Below, in pieces: positions 10,966-22,668 of a stretch of 64,000 nt of DNA. The stretch covers positions 53,588,231-53,652,230 of the forward strand of contig OZ026629.1 in assembly GCA_964020975.1 (NCBI GenBank). The letters run 5' to 3'. Every line of letters starts with the position of its first letter. Within the stretch, counting starts at the first letter, position 1. The position numbers and the translations under genes are program-made. Source of the stretch: Hermodice carunculata (taxonomy: Eukaryota > Annelida > Polychaeta > Eunicida > Amphinomidae). The notes beneath the pieces were generated by a model. The model was not told where the DNA came from. It did no database searches and saw only the letters and a list, made by a program, of their open reading frames with translations.

Positions 10966-13900
10966 AATAACTTATGCTGATTCAGGAGTGGACGTACACA
11001 ATGTATATGAGTCCTCTGATCTTGCTTATCTCTCTTGTCCCTCCATTTCACTGAACTTGTTTATGATTATGTTGGTAAAGGTGATGGTTAGTGGTATTTT
11101 GTTGTCCCAGACAAGTCATGCGTGGGAGTGCAGTTGCTTTTGTGACAGCTGCAGCATTGGGTGCAGAGGTGTTGAATCACAGAGTAGAGAGTTGGGACAG
11201 AGACCAACCCCCTGTAACTAGTTTACATAAATATTTATGTTTGCTTTGGGGTTGTAAGAAATCCCTCGCCTCTGATGAGTCCAGTTATGAATGAAACCAG
11301 TCAGGCATTTTAGCACATCTTGTGTACTACTTTCATCAACACTTGCCTTGTCTTTCTATTATGTGCAAAGCAATTCAAAATCACTGCTTTCATACCAGGT
11401 GTCAAAACGGAGTATGGAAGCTCACATTATGAGGAATTGAAATGTAAAATTCCCATAAAAACTGAAAAAAAAATCAAAATAAACAAATGGATAATAATAA
11501 AAAATAAGTCAGAATGAATTGAAGTTTAACATAGAGGTATTACCCCATAATGAATCCACCTTTTTTAACACAAGTGAACCAAGTCAAAGCAATATATATA
11601 TATATATAAAAATAAATAAATAGCCTTTACATATTTGTATTGATGTTGCTTGAATTAAAACTTCCAGATATGGAGCCATACATCTCAAGATTGTGACCTT
11701 GAAAGTGTGTATGAGGTGATATACATATATTATGGACCTTGTCTGGAAATATCGCCTATTCAGGGCAGCTCTTGACTTTACATAGTATTTTTTTTAGTTA
11801 TTTGTGCCTCATATTAAAAAGCAGCTGTTTTGAAAGTTGCTGAAAGAAGGTTTGAATGTACCTGTATGTAAATTGGCTTGCACCAACACTAACCATGAGC
11901 ACAGTTTTACCGACTGCAGAGCTGCACAAGGAGCAGTGGCAAGCATGGTGTAGACAATAAATAGCATGCACAGTTTCCTGTCCTGCAGCAGAAAAATATG
12001 CGAGTGTAATGAAAGAAAACACTGTCAATTGTTGAAAACAAACAACCACCATGAAAGGCCTTTTGATTACCATGTACATGATGTAAGAATTGTTTGACCA
12101 CAAGTGGTCCCCGACATTTCTAGTTACAAGATAGAAAGGAACTGCCCTGTTGTGTCTCTTCTGTTCCATAGCACACCCAAATATTTGGAATTGGATATAT
12201 GTGAAGGACAATTGTTGGCAGTTGCAGCATAATGGTGGAATTTCAAATGTTTTTGCGTTGATTGTGAACTGTTTATCGTTGGAATTTAAACTGCTATTTT
12301 GAGGTCGTGCAAGCTGGATGGGTTTTGAGCGATAATTGTGATCTTGCTTTGCATTGTTGTGGTATGTGTATGCATATTTGTTGTTGTTTCAGTGGCTTTG
12401 GCTTCCAGACATGTCTGTAGAATAACACAGCATGATGGCAATCCTCAGTACAAATTTTTTTATCATAGTCTCAGATAGATAAAAGTCAAGTTGTTCAATC
12501 GTATTGAACAATTTTGATTGAGGTGGACACAGTTAAAAGAAATTTCAAATGATTTATTGGCAGAACAGTGACAGTCTACATGAGTGCATGGATGTAAGAG
12601 TCTCACTGAGTGGTATAAGTGAGATGGTATCCTGGGGTGTTGATGTAGGGGAAGATTGGGTCCTACTGGGTAGCATTGTGCCAGTCACACTACACAGTGA
12701 AGCTTCAGACCTTGCATATACCATTGTCAGGTTTTAAACACTGTGTGAGTTTAATTTTACAGGTTGATAGGTGTTTATTGCCAGTTTCCAGTTGGACCAA
12801 ATAGTAAAGCTTGAAAATTGCACTGTCTGAGCATTGCTTTTTGGTGATCCAATGGTAAGCAAGATGTGAGAGTGGGCAGATGGAGACCCATGCAAGTGAT
12901 TTGAAAATACATGGACATGTGTGTGGGTATGCCCTCACAAGAATTTGTAGAATCTTTGCATGTACCGGCTAAAACTTCACAGTGACTGAATTCTTTATGT
13001 AAGGAGGTCTAAATGTCTGACATTGTTTTTACAGTTGGCCTGAATTTGGGATATTTTCTTCGTTCATTAGGTATCAACTTTAATGCCAAATGAGATGCAT
13101 GGCTGTCTGGTATGGTGCATGCAGATGTGGCTTTTGGCTGCCTCAGATTGTGCTCTTTATGGGTTTCGACCTGCTATATGTCTTGAGCATATTGATCAAA
13201 TCCACTGGCTTGACAGTGTTTCAAAAGTAAAGAGTTGCTATTCATTTCACGTTGCATGTGCAAAACATTATGCGAACTTCACATTGATATTTTTCCAGCA
13301 GACCAACAATGGTCTGTAATTAGTTAGTATAACTTTGCAATACTAACCATGTCAAATTGTGAATGGTTGAAATCATGTTTGCTAAACCTTTCAGATCTTT
13401 TGTCTTTGACACTTTATCTCTGAAAATGGTACACAAACTCAGGAGTGCATTAATGCACAGGCAGACTAGTCAGTTTGGAAAATGAAAAGCTGTTGCAGGA
13501 CTTCATAGTGTAATCAGTGATTGGAATTGCTGCCACTGGACAGCAACAGTTGAAGTCAACTGATTAAGTGATTTGTCAACATCATATTAAAAGGAACGGT
13601 TACAATGAGCAATTTTATGTGTATTCAACTAAATACAGTGCACAGGAAACAGAAGACTGGAAGTGATTATTTGCATTGAACTGTTTATTATGGTAAACTT
13701 GAATGACCTGACTTGCAACTGAGGAACATTTGTCTTGGCTTTTTCAGCCAGAATAACCTTGACAAATTTGAAAAGAGAATCTCCTGACAGGAAAAGTCAC
13801 AGTTAACATTTTATGTGTTGCTGAACACACAATCCAGCACACAATTCTTGTAGCCGGGAATAGTGTCATCACATTGGATTGCATTTTAAAGTAGCCTGTA

Positions 13901-14446
13901 ATAAAATCATAACTTCAGATGCTAATTAAATACAATTTTCAGAATCATTTAAGTTCTTCATATAGATTTACAGTGAGACATTCGTTTCTGTATATGTTGG
14001 TTTCAAGTTATTAAGTTGCAAGTTACATGTGTACTATGGAAAATAATGAGAGTACAAAACTCTAGCCTTTCTGACTGAAGGATACTGCAACCTTCTATTC
14101 TTTCACTTCCCTGTTGTGTCTGTGGCAACAGAAATGAGGTTAGTTGTTATATTCTTTGCAATCCTATATGTATAATCGTTTTGTACCCTTGTTTGCATGT
14201 TAAGTGTTTGCACCTGATGATGCCCAAGTCATTCGCCAAATGGTTATGTTTCTTCACGTTGGCTGACAGAATTTGTAAATAGCAAACTGATTTCATTTTG
14301 AATTATTGGAGGCCATTGCTGTATTTCTGACATTTTTGCTTTTCTTTCCCAAGCTGGCTTAGAATTTTGTAAGGGTAAACCAGTCCCTGACTTACAGTGT
14401 GTTTACATGAAATTAAACACAAGTAATGTTTAGCCAACCTAACTAA
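10966..14446. other. Long G+T-rich non-coding stretch
   Basis: No exon could be supported. An (AT) tract lies near 11597. A small hairpin, TTGTTCAAT-CGT-ATTGAACAA, lies near 12490. The + strand G and T excess is visible by eye. The open frame at 12549-12737 has no recognisable features. Confidence 0.55.
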
Positions 14447-14625
14447 GGTAAAACCTGTTTTTAAAGACCACCCCTAGGGTGACCAAATTGTGGTCTATTA
14501 AGGCAGATGGTATCTCATAGGAAGTAAAAATAACATGAAAAGTACTGAGCACAGTATCTTTAAAAAGAGGTCTTTAATGACAGGTGGTCTTTCATTAGAG
14601 TAGTCTCTCAAGACCGGGATCACTG
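14447..14625 (+). mobile_element. Degenerate pogo/Tigger-like MITE
   Basis: It begins near GTAAAACCTG and ends GATCACTG followed by TA. Internal words AAGACCACC, GACCAAATTGTGGTCT and CAGGTGGTCTTT are shared with the elements at 44924 and 59217. Length about 180 bp, as in the intact members. Confidence 0.6.
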
Positions 14626-14627
14626 TA

Positions 14628-15580
14628 ATGATTCAGCGTGAAAAAGTAGAATTCTCCCATGCACATGCATCAGGCACTATCAACAGATATTCCATGGAAG
14701 GAATTAGAATTCAGAGTATAACCATACTATCTTTTTCAGGATAAATACGACCAGTTATTTACTAATTTTTTTAAACTAAAATTTGTCTATGTATTGCCTC
14801 CCGTGCATCTTAAGTTCCATATTTCTTTTTTTACACTCACTTCTATAAATTGTGTGGAGTGGAGAGTGCATGCAAGTTTGTCTGTTCAAGAAGCGAGTCA
14901 GGTGCATAAGGATAGGTAATGAGTGAAAGTTTTCATCTGCTGAAATCAGCTCTTTGACAGCAATTGACAAGGTTTACTGAGTCTGGGTCAATGACAAGTG
15001 GTCCTGGTCAGCAAAACTAAAAAGGGCACAGGGTCAGTAAGATGGTGCATGTCACAGATTTATATAAAAAGAGAAGCAGTAAACGAGTTTGTGTTCTTGT
15101 TCAGTATGTAAAGGCAAGAATCAGAAGAATTTGAAGACTTGAATACATGTACATGTATATATATTTAGGGCTTATTAGTAAGAAATAGGGTATGACCCAA
15201 ATTATGAATTTGCGACCTTGAGGCAGCACGACTACTTATGATGTCCAATGGGATAATTTGTCACAAAGGGTTCAATTGATGGTAAATGTTGAGTAGATCA
15301 GTATCTTCACATGACTATAGGAATTGAAAGTTGCGCAGATCAGTATCTTCACATGTACCATGAGGATAAAATTCAAATTCACATGACTCATTCAATAGGC
15401 AGTACCTAACCCAGCTAAATTTCAGTTCCAATTCATTAGGCAGGGGCTTGAGATACTTATCAGACTACTGCTGGAAAAATGGGCCCTGAAAAGCTACATT
15501 GTGACAAGCATTATGTTTGTGGTGTGCTAATTGTGAGTGCTGTCATCTTTATCTTAAGGTTACATGTATTGCATTAGTAT
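14628..15580. other. Non-coding DNA, nothing recognised
   Basis: A short direct repeat AGATCAGTATCTTCACATG occurs twice about 41 bp apart near 15295-15355. Otherwise I see no feature. Confidence 0.5.
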
Positions 15581-15780
15581 TTAACCCTCTCTCACTCAAG
15601 ATGGTCAGAAGGGTCCATAGCATCTGTATGGATACATGTTTCAATGTGATCAGAAATATTGAGTAGTTTAAACCTTTTCACTTGGTATTAAGGTCAAATG
15701 AAAAGCTCTATATTTGGCCGGTAAGTTCCCAGCCCATACTAAGGAAGGCTTTTGGCCTGGGACATGTTGTCTTGGCAGGT
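15581..15780 (+). mobile_element. Degenerate piggyBac-like MITE
   Basis: TTAACCCTCTCTCACTCAAG corresponds to the TTAA plus CCC-type end of the intact element at 63396. CAGCCCATACTAAGGAAGG followed by TTTTGGCCTGGG corresponds to its hairpin region. The right terminus is not clear. Confidence 0.5.
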
Positions 15781-16420
15781 CTCATCTACGATTCTCCTTT
15801 GATTAATTTTCGTTACTGGTAAAATAAGTTTAAAAAAGTATGGCTCTTGCCATTTAACCACTGGTCAGAAGGTTTTTGTCAGTTTGAAGTTAATGTCACT
15901 GTTCACACAACTGATCCAGTTTCAGGAGGTCTCCTCGTCAATGAACTTTTTAGTTTGTCACGAGGGATACCGTAACAGTGTGGCCATTCAAATTAATCTA
16001 GGCCCCAAAAATGATTCAGTTTGAGGCAAACCTGATAATTGGGATGCAAAATTCTGTAAATAATTGTAATATTTGCTGAATGTATGCATAAATAATGTGG
16101 CAAACTGGTCAGATTGCCCCTAAAATGAATCTAAATTACAAACACAAGGTTTTTTAGAGAAATCATAATTTTTTCTTTACAAATGCTATATATTTCTTGC
16201 TTAGTTTTGTCTTTGGACAAATAACCTGTCGGTATTAGATATCGTGATTTATTTTATTACATCTCAAATAAAAATTGCCAATTTTAACAAAACAAGGTAC
16301 AAATGACAATGATCATCACAGAATCCAATTTTGTTCGTCATTGGTTGATTGTGTGGACTAATCAACAAGCTTCAAAATGTGGACCAGTTCCTTAACTTTT
16401 AGTACTAGTACTCTTTTTTA

Positions 16421-16990
16421 GCTCAGCTGACTTGTTAGTCCACAGAGCTTATGCCATCACTCTCCATCCCTTCATTCACAATTCACATTTTCGCTTTTTT
16501 TTTTTCAAAAACTGTCTGCCAGATTCACTACAAACTTGGTGGCGATGTACCTTGGCTGTGTCTCTACCATGTAGTTCAGATGGTAACACCCCATTGATTT
16601 TTGGATTTTTGTGGATTTGTTGTTGTTGTTTTTTTGGGGGGGGGGGATCTTAAATTAAAAGAATCTCCAATGAAACCACTTACCCAGTTGCTTTGATGTC
16701 ACACAGGAGCACTCCTAGTTCATAATTTTTTGACCAAGTGGTGTTGCAATTTTTTCCCAACTTTTTTTAAAATGGTTTTTGACCTTGACCTAATTCCGAA
16801 AGTCACACAGCCTGGTAGTTATTTCTGTGAATTATGTTAATTTCTTCCACATCAGACTTTTGCAACCACAAGATCAACTTCATCATCAAGGCCACTTTGA
16901 TTGACTGACTCACACATATTTCATTAAAAAAATAAAAAATATTAATGATGTTGGTTGCAAAGGGATGTTTGTGTACCTGATCACAGTTTT
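16421..16990 (+). repeat. Third member of the TTTTAGCTC long-repeat superfamily (5' part)
   Basis: TTTTTTAGCTCAGCTGACTTG followed by CACAGAGCTTATG matches the opening of the copy at 3303. The interior differs, with the ACAAACTTGGTGGCGATGTA and GACCTTGACCT words common in such marine-invertebrate repeats. A T-run leading into a G-run (about 16630-16646) is embedded. No right terminus was identified. Confidence 0.5.
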
Positions 16991-17311
16991 AAATCAAGAG
17001 TGCCACGTAGCCTGTTATTTGTGAGGTGAGGACAAAGCAACTTAAAGGAGTGATGCAGTATTTTCCAAGTGTCAAATGTTTTGCAGAAACATTCCATACT
17101 GAATATCAATACTAGAATCTCTGAGTCAAGTTCTCATTCCTCTCATTGCCTATTTCTGAAATATGGATGCAGAAACATTGAGAAATTTCATTTCATTTCA
17201 GCCAAACAAAAGTTTAGCTGTAGCTTTCCTGAGCCCTAGAAGTTGTTACATTTTCAGCCTGGCAAGACCTGTTTTGTGGCAAATGTCTAGATTGTGTGAA
17301 AATACACTTGA

Positions 17312-17348
17312 TTTTTTTTGGCGGGGGGGGGGGGGGGGGGGGGGGGGG
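17312..17348 (+). repeat. T8-GGC-G26 fused homopolymer tract
   Basis: A T-run passes directly into a G-run of about 26, the longest of several T-to-G fused tracts in the window. Confidence 0.9.
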
Positions 17349-17461
17349 AGGGTATTTTTTATATATTTAGGTTTTGTTGTTATGCCATATAAACATAGTA
17401 ATGTGTTATATCTATAATATCATTTACATATGCATTGTAAATACACTTGAACATACACAAC

Positions 17462-17475
17462 TAATATGGACACAT
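17462..17475 (+). repeat. Left target-site duplication of the Penelope-like element
   Basis: TAATATGGACACAT here is repeated exactly at the far side of the element, a 14-bp duplication. Confidence 0.85.
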
Positions 17476-17502
17476 TTTTTTTCTTTTTTTTCTTTTTTTT
17501 TA

Positions 17503-17865
17503 CCATCATACCATGTCCCCAAGGGAGGTTGCTGTGAAAGTTCCAATCTAGTGTACCTACTTACCTGTGTCACATGCAACAAACAATATGTGGGGCAAAC
17601 GATGCGCCCACTCAAAGACAGATTGCGCGAACACTTTCGTTACATCAGTAACAAAGTCATTGCACAGCCATTGGGCAGACATTTTGCCCAAAATGACCAC
17701 CAGGGTCTTGCTCTAAAAGTGCACATAGAGTATATCCGCACTCCCCCCTCTCCCCCCCCCCCCCCCCTAGAACGCACCAGACAGTTGCGTCTAGACAGGG
17801 AAAGACATTGGATGCACCAATTGCGCTCCATTGAACCTTTCGGTCTCAACATCATGGGCAGATGA
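17503..17865 (+). CDS. GIY-YIG endonuclease domain of a Penelope-like element, C-terminal fragment
   Basis: About 120 codons remain open to a TGA at 17863. The GIY-YIG core is NLVYLLTCVTCNKQYVGQT at fragment residues 15-33: VYL stands for GIY and YVG for YIG. The Arg-bearing helix LKDRLREH follows at residues 37-44. The end RERHWMHQLRSIEPFGLN matches the family's typical RExxW...P.GLN close. Cys-rich residues GGCCESSN precede the core, as in Penelope-like proteins with a Cys/His module. In life the domain nicks target DNA for reverse transcription. The upstream reverse transcriptase is missing. A C-run (about 17752-17767) encodes a Pro stretch between core and tail and may be an unstable expansion. 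Confidence 0.88.
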   Translation, partial: PSYHVPKGGCCESSNLVYLLTCVTCNKQYVGQTMRPLKDRLREHFRYISNKVIAQPLGRHFAQNDHQGLALKVHIEYIRTPPSPPPPPLERTRQLRLDRERHWMHQLRSIEPFGLNIMGR

Positions 17866-18245
17866 GCTCTCTTGCTCGGTCTAATGCTAAAATTTTATGT
17901 TCAGAGTTCATCCGTCCATGAGATTCTGCTTTGGGTAGCATATTACCTATGCAACCCATAGGGAAACCGCACACACGCACCCACACTGTGTTCTCACACA
18001 CAGTCCCAAGCTCCTGTGTTCAGGGCTTTGTGGTACGGTAGTACCACCACCTAGATGTCTGATTAATTACACTTGCTGACCCCCAGCATTGTTTTTACGG
18101 CAGTCCTTATTTTATTGGCCTGCCGGGATTCAAATTCTTTTGAATCTAATTCACCTTGACAATAACGTCTTGGTAGAACCGAGATTCTGTGTTACGCAAT
18201 CACAATAACGTGTTTTACGTGACAACAGAAAGTTACCCCTCGGCA

Positions 18246-18252
18246 TATAAAT
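18246..18252 (+). promoter_or_regulatory. TATA-like word in the element trailer
   Basis: TATAAAT lies about 26 bp upstream of the ribozyme, in a CpG-rich context. Penelope-like terminal repeats are thought to carry promoter activity. Placement just before the ribozyme is consistent with that but not proof. Confidence 0.3.
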
Positions 18253-18277
18253 CAGACGTAACGTCGGTTAGCCCACA

Positions 18278-18317
18278 GTTCCTGACGAGTTGTGAAAGAC
18301 AACGAAACCGGTCGAAC
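18278..18317 (+). ncRNA. Hammerhead ribozyme of the Penelope-like element
   Basis: All conserved core positions are present in order: CTGACGA (18282-18288), GAA plus A15.1 (18304-18307), T16.1 and C17 (18312-18313). Stem II is five perfect pairs (GTTGT with ACAAC) closed by a 5-nt GAAAG loop. Stem III is a minimal self-complementary CCGG with no real loop. Stem I starts with four pairs, GTTC (18278-18281) with GAAC (18314-18317). Predicted cleavage is after C18313. The tiny stem III is the layout described for retroelement hammerheads that are thought to work as dimers. It is on the same strand as the endonuclease frame. Confidence 0.88.
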
Positions 18318-18360
18318 TTCTTCAACTTCTAGCTATTGTGACCCTTGCTCGGTCCTTAGA

Positions 18361-18374
18361 TAATATGGACACAT
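18361..18374 (+). repeat. Right target-site duplication of the Penelope-like element
   Basis: An exact repeat of TAATATGGACACAT from the left flank; it marks the 3' boundary of the insert. Confidence 0.85.
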
Positions 18375-21143
18375 GGTACATCTGCTTTGAAGTTATTGTA
18401 AAATATTAGGATTTGGGAATCTGGTTGTGCAAATCCTGTATGTCCTGTACAACTGAGTGAATGCATCTCCTGTGTACACCACTGTAAAGTTAGTTCAAAT
18501 CTTGGTGTGTTTTTGCAAAACACACCTGGCTAGCTTATGGACTGAGTTGTTGAGACTCCAGTGCCATATTAGTGAAAGCAGTCAGGTTTTCATGTTACAT
18601 GTAACTGCCCATTTTGGTGTGATAGATGGTGTTAACACTGTGATTGTCATTTATCAAGAACAAGGAGAACCACTTTTGGCATATTATTACTGGCATAGTG
18701 AGTGAAATGTCTGTTGACTTATATCTGTGGGGGAGCAGTTAGATTTTCTTGTTAGCAACATTCGCTGATATTGTTGTCATGGAGATATCTATTTGTATTT
18801 TCTTGGTGCTGAGCCACCCACCAGAGGTCTCTACATGAAACAGATAGTGTTCCCAAAAGTGTGTGTGTGTTATGCATGGGCACTACCAGGTGGTGTCAGC
18901 AAGTCATGCAGTATCACTTTTCTACCTTGTCTATTTTCTCTAAGGAAAAGTTGTGTTGAGTGAAAGCACAGGAGCAAAACAAGCATCAAGGAACTTTACT
19001 ACAGTAGTTAAAGTAAGTACACTGTTTCATAAATTTAAAGACATTTGTTTTCAGTTTTAAAATTGAGTGAATTTTTCATGTTTGTGTGTATTGAGTGCTT
19101 TCGAAATACATGTGCATTGTACATGGAAGAATAGGAGAGGACTACCAATATTACTACCAGAGCCAGCTTTAGCAGTTTACAGATGTATAGGTTGTAGAAC
19201 ATCAAGAAAACATTCCGATACATGTATTTGCAAACTAAGTATATATGGAACATTTCAACCAGTTCCTTTTCCATGTATGTGAAAAAAGTCTTTTGGTAAA
19301 CGTAGACCCTGATGGGGGCCAATTATGGGCCTTACTTCCTAAATGATATGTTTTAAAATTGTGCAGTATTACTCCAATCATGTCCGGTTAAATAATAAGC
19401 AGAAAGCAGCTTGGTCTGTGGACCACACCATCAGTGATGTGAGGAGGGCACTCAGATTACATCATTATGAATTTTCTCATTGTACAAATTGTATCTTCTA
19501 CTTCTCAGATATCTTCAGGAACGGATGTAATTAATGAGATCCCAACATGAATGGGCAGTGTTATTCTGAACTGAGTCATTCTGATGTTATTGGAAGCTGA
19601 GACCAGAATTTTGTGAGAGTGGGAGATACAGAAGGAGTGAAATTTCAGAGGAATGCAGATGATGAAAGACTGAAATTGCAATGACATAGCTTGTTAAGTG
19701 TGAGATCGGAAAGTGACTGACCAGAGCATATGCCAAAGTGTGTGTAAATTTCATATGAACCTTGAGAATGAGTGGAGTTTGTGTAAGTGTGACGGTGCAT
19801 AATAAATGACATTGTACGTATTTTGTGCAGTTGAGTGCCTGCTTAGGCAGCTTTTCTACTCCTTTACCCAGGAATGTGAGAAGTACAGCCCCACAGCGTA
19901 CCACTGGCCCGCTTCACAAAATATTTATACAAGTCATCTTGTCCCTGCAGCTTATTTCTATCACACTGCTGGACTAGAACCTTTTGTCTCCGTGTCTAAA
20001 TATTGTTGTATAACCTTGAAAAGTCTAACCGTCAGGTTTACTGTAGGAACAATTGAGAGCTGCATGTGTTTTGAGTCAACCAAAGAAACTTGTTAGTGAG
20101 ACCATCCAGGGCCCATTCTGTACACGGGAACTACATAATGTGGTAATGGTAGATTTGCAATGGAGCCATATGCCTTGTGTAACTGCAATATTATAGTAAC
20201 ACTTTCACCACGCAGACTGGTCAGCTGTGACCTGTTGTTATTTTGGTTTTGTTCACTTGTTTTGTTTTGCCTTTTTGTGATTTGTTTTTGTACAGAATAT
20301 TTTCTGTCAAAATCGCTCGCGTGATAGCTGCCTTAAAAGTTGAAGAGGGCACATTGCCTGCTGAACTGGCAAGGCTTTGTTGCATATGTTTTTCAAGTCC
20401 ACACATTGCGTAGATTTGGTGTTTGGTCTGCATAGGAGGCAGAGGAAACAGGTCATGATGCTCGTCATGCCCTTGGGCAACAGCTGCACAGTATGTACGT
20501 GCCCTATGTGTGATTTGGGCACTTATTGCCCAGAGTGCACCAAGTAAAGCTATTGACCTCATGGGATGAAAGGGTGACAGAGAGGAAGGTGACAGGTCAG
20601 TCATGGGTAATGGGCTCAGGTAACTTCCTTTGGTAGTCAACGAGGAATGTTTAATTCAAGGTAAATATAGGCATGCACAAACATTTTACGTCAGATTTCT
20701 GAGGAAAATGGCTGCAAAAAAAAAATGTTACCACAAAGTGTGTAACTGTATGAGTTTACTGGATCTGGTTACGTGAAGAGGTAATCAGCTTTGATACTGT
20801 AGGTGAAATGCAGATCTTGCATTTTGTGGACCTCCAGGCATCAAGACATATCCAAAAGTATAAATCTGATCACACAAAGTCAACAAAGGTGGAGTGGGAG
20901 AGAGCCTTTCTTGTTATCAGTAATTATTTGAGAAAATAAAGAGCTGAATTTTGATTAGTTTGTGATTCTATTGCACATGTAGTAAAAGGTTACTGCCTTT
21001 AGAGTACTGATTTTATCATCTCTTCAACATGTATTTAAAGTGAATTATATGTCATTGAATAGAGCACATAATTATTGATGTACATGGTAAAAGCAGTATT
21101 CATACAGAAGGAAAACACCATGATCTTATCATGTATCATGATC
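18375..21143. other. Non-coding DNA, nothing recognised
   Basis: Several short open frames occur on both strands, but none has protein-like composition, recognisable motifs or supporting splice sites. The + strand is G+T-rich. Confidence 0.55.
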
Positions 21144-21412
21144 CAGGGCTCTGCAGTTTGTGTGTCAACTAGCCCAGGACAAGTCAAATTCCAATCAGGG
21201 CCAGTTAAGATCTCAAACCACTTACACTGAACATTGGCAACCAGAAATTTTGGTGTACTAAATGAAATTTATATATAGATGGACAAATAGCTTGGAATGG
21301 GGGGGGGGGTAGTTAAATACCAAACTACTTGTCCTCAGGGCTAGCAGTTTGGTATTTTACTACCCCCCCCCCCCATTCTAAGCAAATAAAATTACTTAAT
21401 CTGAGAGCCCTG
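21144..21412 (+). mobile_element. Small CAGGGCTCT...AGAGCCCTG MITE with internal hairpin
   Basis: The 9-bp inverted ends are perfect. A GGACAAGT word near the left end echoes the subterminal repeats of the element at 33126, so this is probably a hAT-like relative. No convincing target duplication is seen (TGATC left, TGGTG right). The interior holds a long hairpin, listed separately. No coding capacity. Confidence 0.6.
21291..21382. repeat. Hairpin with G11 and C12 runs in opposite arms
   Basis: The left arm 21291-21326 and right arm 21346-21382 pair over about 35 bp with few mismatches, including TACCAAACT with AGTTTGGTA. The loop is about 19 nt. The G-run in one arm faces a C-run in the other, so both homopolymers are preserved in matching positions. 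Confidence 0.85.
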
Positions 21413-21998
21413 TGGTGGGGGTGGGGGACAGATAAGCAGGCCTAGAGAGTGTTGGCTACTGTCTACATTCAGCATTTGATTTGCAAATTGTGCAGAATCA
21501 GTTAAATCATACTGATGTGACAAACATGATGATGACATAGATCTGTATGTATCCGCAGTTTGGTTTCAAAGAGGCATTCCAGTGACCATGACTTTAAAAG
21601 AATCCTGTGTTAATTTTGTGATAACTTTAACTGGAATAAGATGCTCAAAGGGAACAAAACCCATATTCTTGTATTTTGTAGTAGGGAATCCAAATGTGGA
21701 ACTATGGTAAAGCATATACATCAGCCACAGGACACCTACTTGAAAAATGACTGAGTTTGTTAGCCATGCAGCTGATAGTGTTTAATGACCACTGTCAAAA
21801 AGCCATTTGTTTAAATACGCCATGTCTCTTGCTGATTGCATTGATCAGACACTTGGCGCCTACTGGCAGAATGGGATGATGGTTATTATAATGTCTCACC
21901 TATTTCATAGCTTTTTCTTCATATTTTCATCAGTTTATAAATCCAGCTTGCAGTGTGTGGTGAAAGTATAGTACAGTACAGTACATGTAATACTAATA

Positions 21999-22176
21999 CA
22001 GTGAAACCTCCCTATACCGAACACCCTTGGGACTGAAAAAAAGTGTTCAGTATAGTGAGGTGTTCGGTATAGGGAGGTTTGATAGCATTGAAAGCATATA
22101 TTTGGAACCGAGAAATGGTGTTCAGTATAGAGAGGTTTTTTGTATACAGAGGTGTTTGGTTAGAGAGGTTTTACTG
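21999..22176 (+). mobile_element. pogo/Tigger-like MITE (CAGTGAAACCTCC family), with TA duplication
   Basis: Flanked by TA on both sides. Ends CAGTGAAACCTC and GAGGTTTTACTG are inverted repeats. The interior carries several copies of the CCGAACACC/GGTGTTCGGTAT word. 178 bp, no frame. The sister copy is at 60972. CAGTG-type ends with a TA target are typical of pogo/Tigger transposons. Confidence 0.8.
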
Positions 22177-22596
22177 TACTATGTGCTTTAAGGTCACATA
22201 ATATATAGAGAAGATTGGCAAACAGAAGTGTTCCATCTGTGGCTTATTAGTGCTGTTGTCTATCTTTACTCTGTTTCCTTATGAATGTGTCTTGCATGTT
22301 TTCTTCAGCTAAATCTGTGGCAGTCCTGTAGGAATGTGCACTGGCTCAGAAATGAACATGAATTTATGTTTGATGTATGTGTGGTATTACCAATATACAT
22401 GTATTTGTGAAAATTCTTGTTGAGAACACACAGTGCAAAAAAGAATTCTGGCTGAGTTGTTTCTTTATCATGTTTGTACACATAATTGTTTATTCATAAA
22501 ATAACAGAATTAAGGGGACAAAGGTTCAGTAAAACAACATTTATTGGACATTCTGACCAAAAAAAGATAGGTAAAATTGATTTTTTTGGCAATATT

Positions 22597-22598
<2 letters not shown>

Positions 22599-22665
<67 letters not shown>
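22599..22665 (+). repeat. (TG)33 microsatellite
   Basis: An uninterrupted TG tract of about 67 bp, able to form Z-DNA and likely polymorphic. Confidence 0.97.

Positions 22666-22668
<3 letters not shown>

Larger units (their letters stand above)
17476..18360 (+). mobile_element. 5'-truncated Penelope-like retroelement
   Basis: The 885-bp insert is bounded by an exact 14-bp duplication. It carries, in order, a T-rich left junction (17476-17500), the C-terminal GIY-YIG endonuclease frame (17503-17865), about 380 bp of CpG-rich trailer with a TATA-like word, and a hammerhead ribozyme (18278-18317). Penelope-like elements encode a reverse transcriptase followed by a GIY-YIG endonuclease and carry hammerhead ribozymes in their terminal repeats. 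The reverse transcriptase part is absent, so the copy is 5'-truncated and cannot move on its own. High CpG and an open frame suggest a fairly recent insertion. TTGCTCGGTC occurs both after the stop and near the 3' end. Confidence 0.9.
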
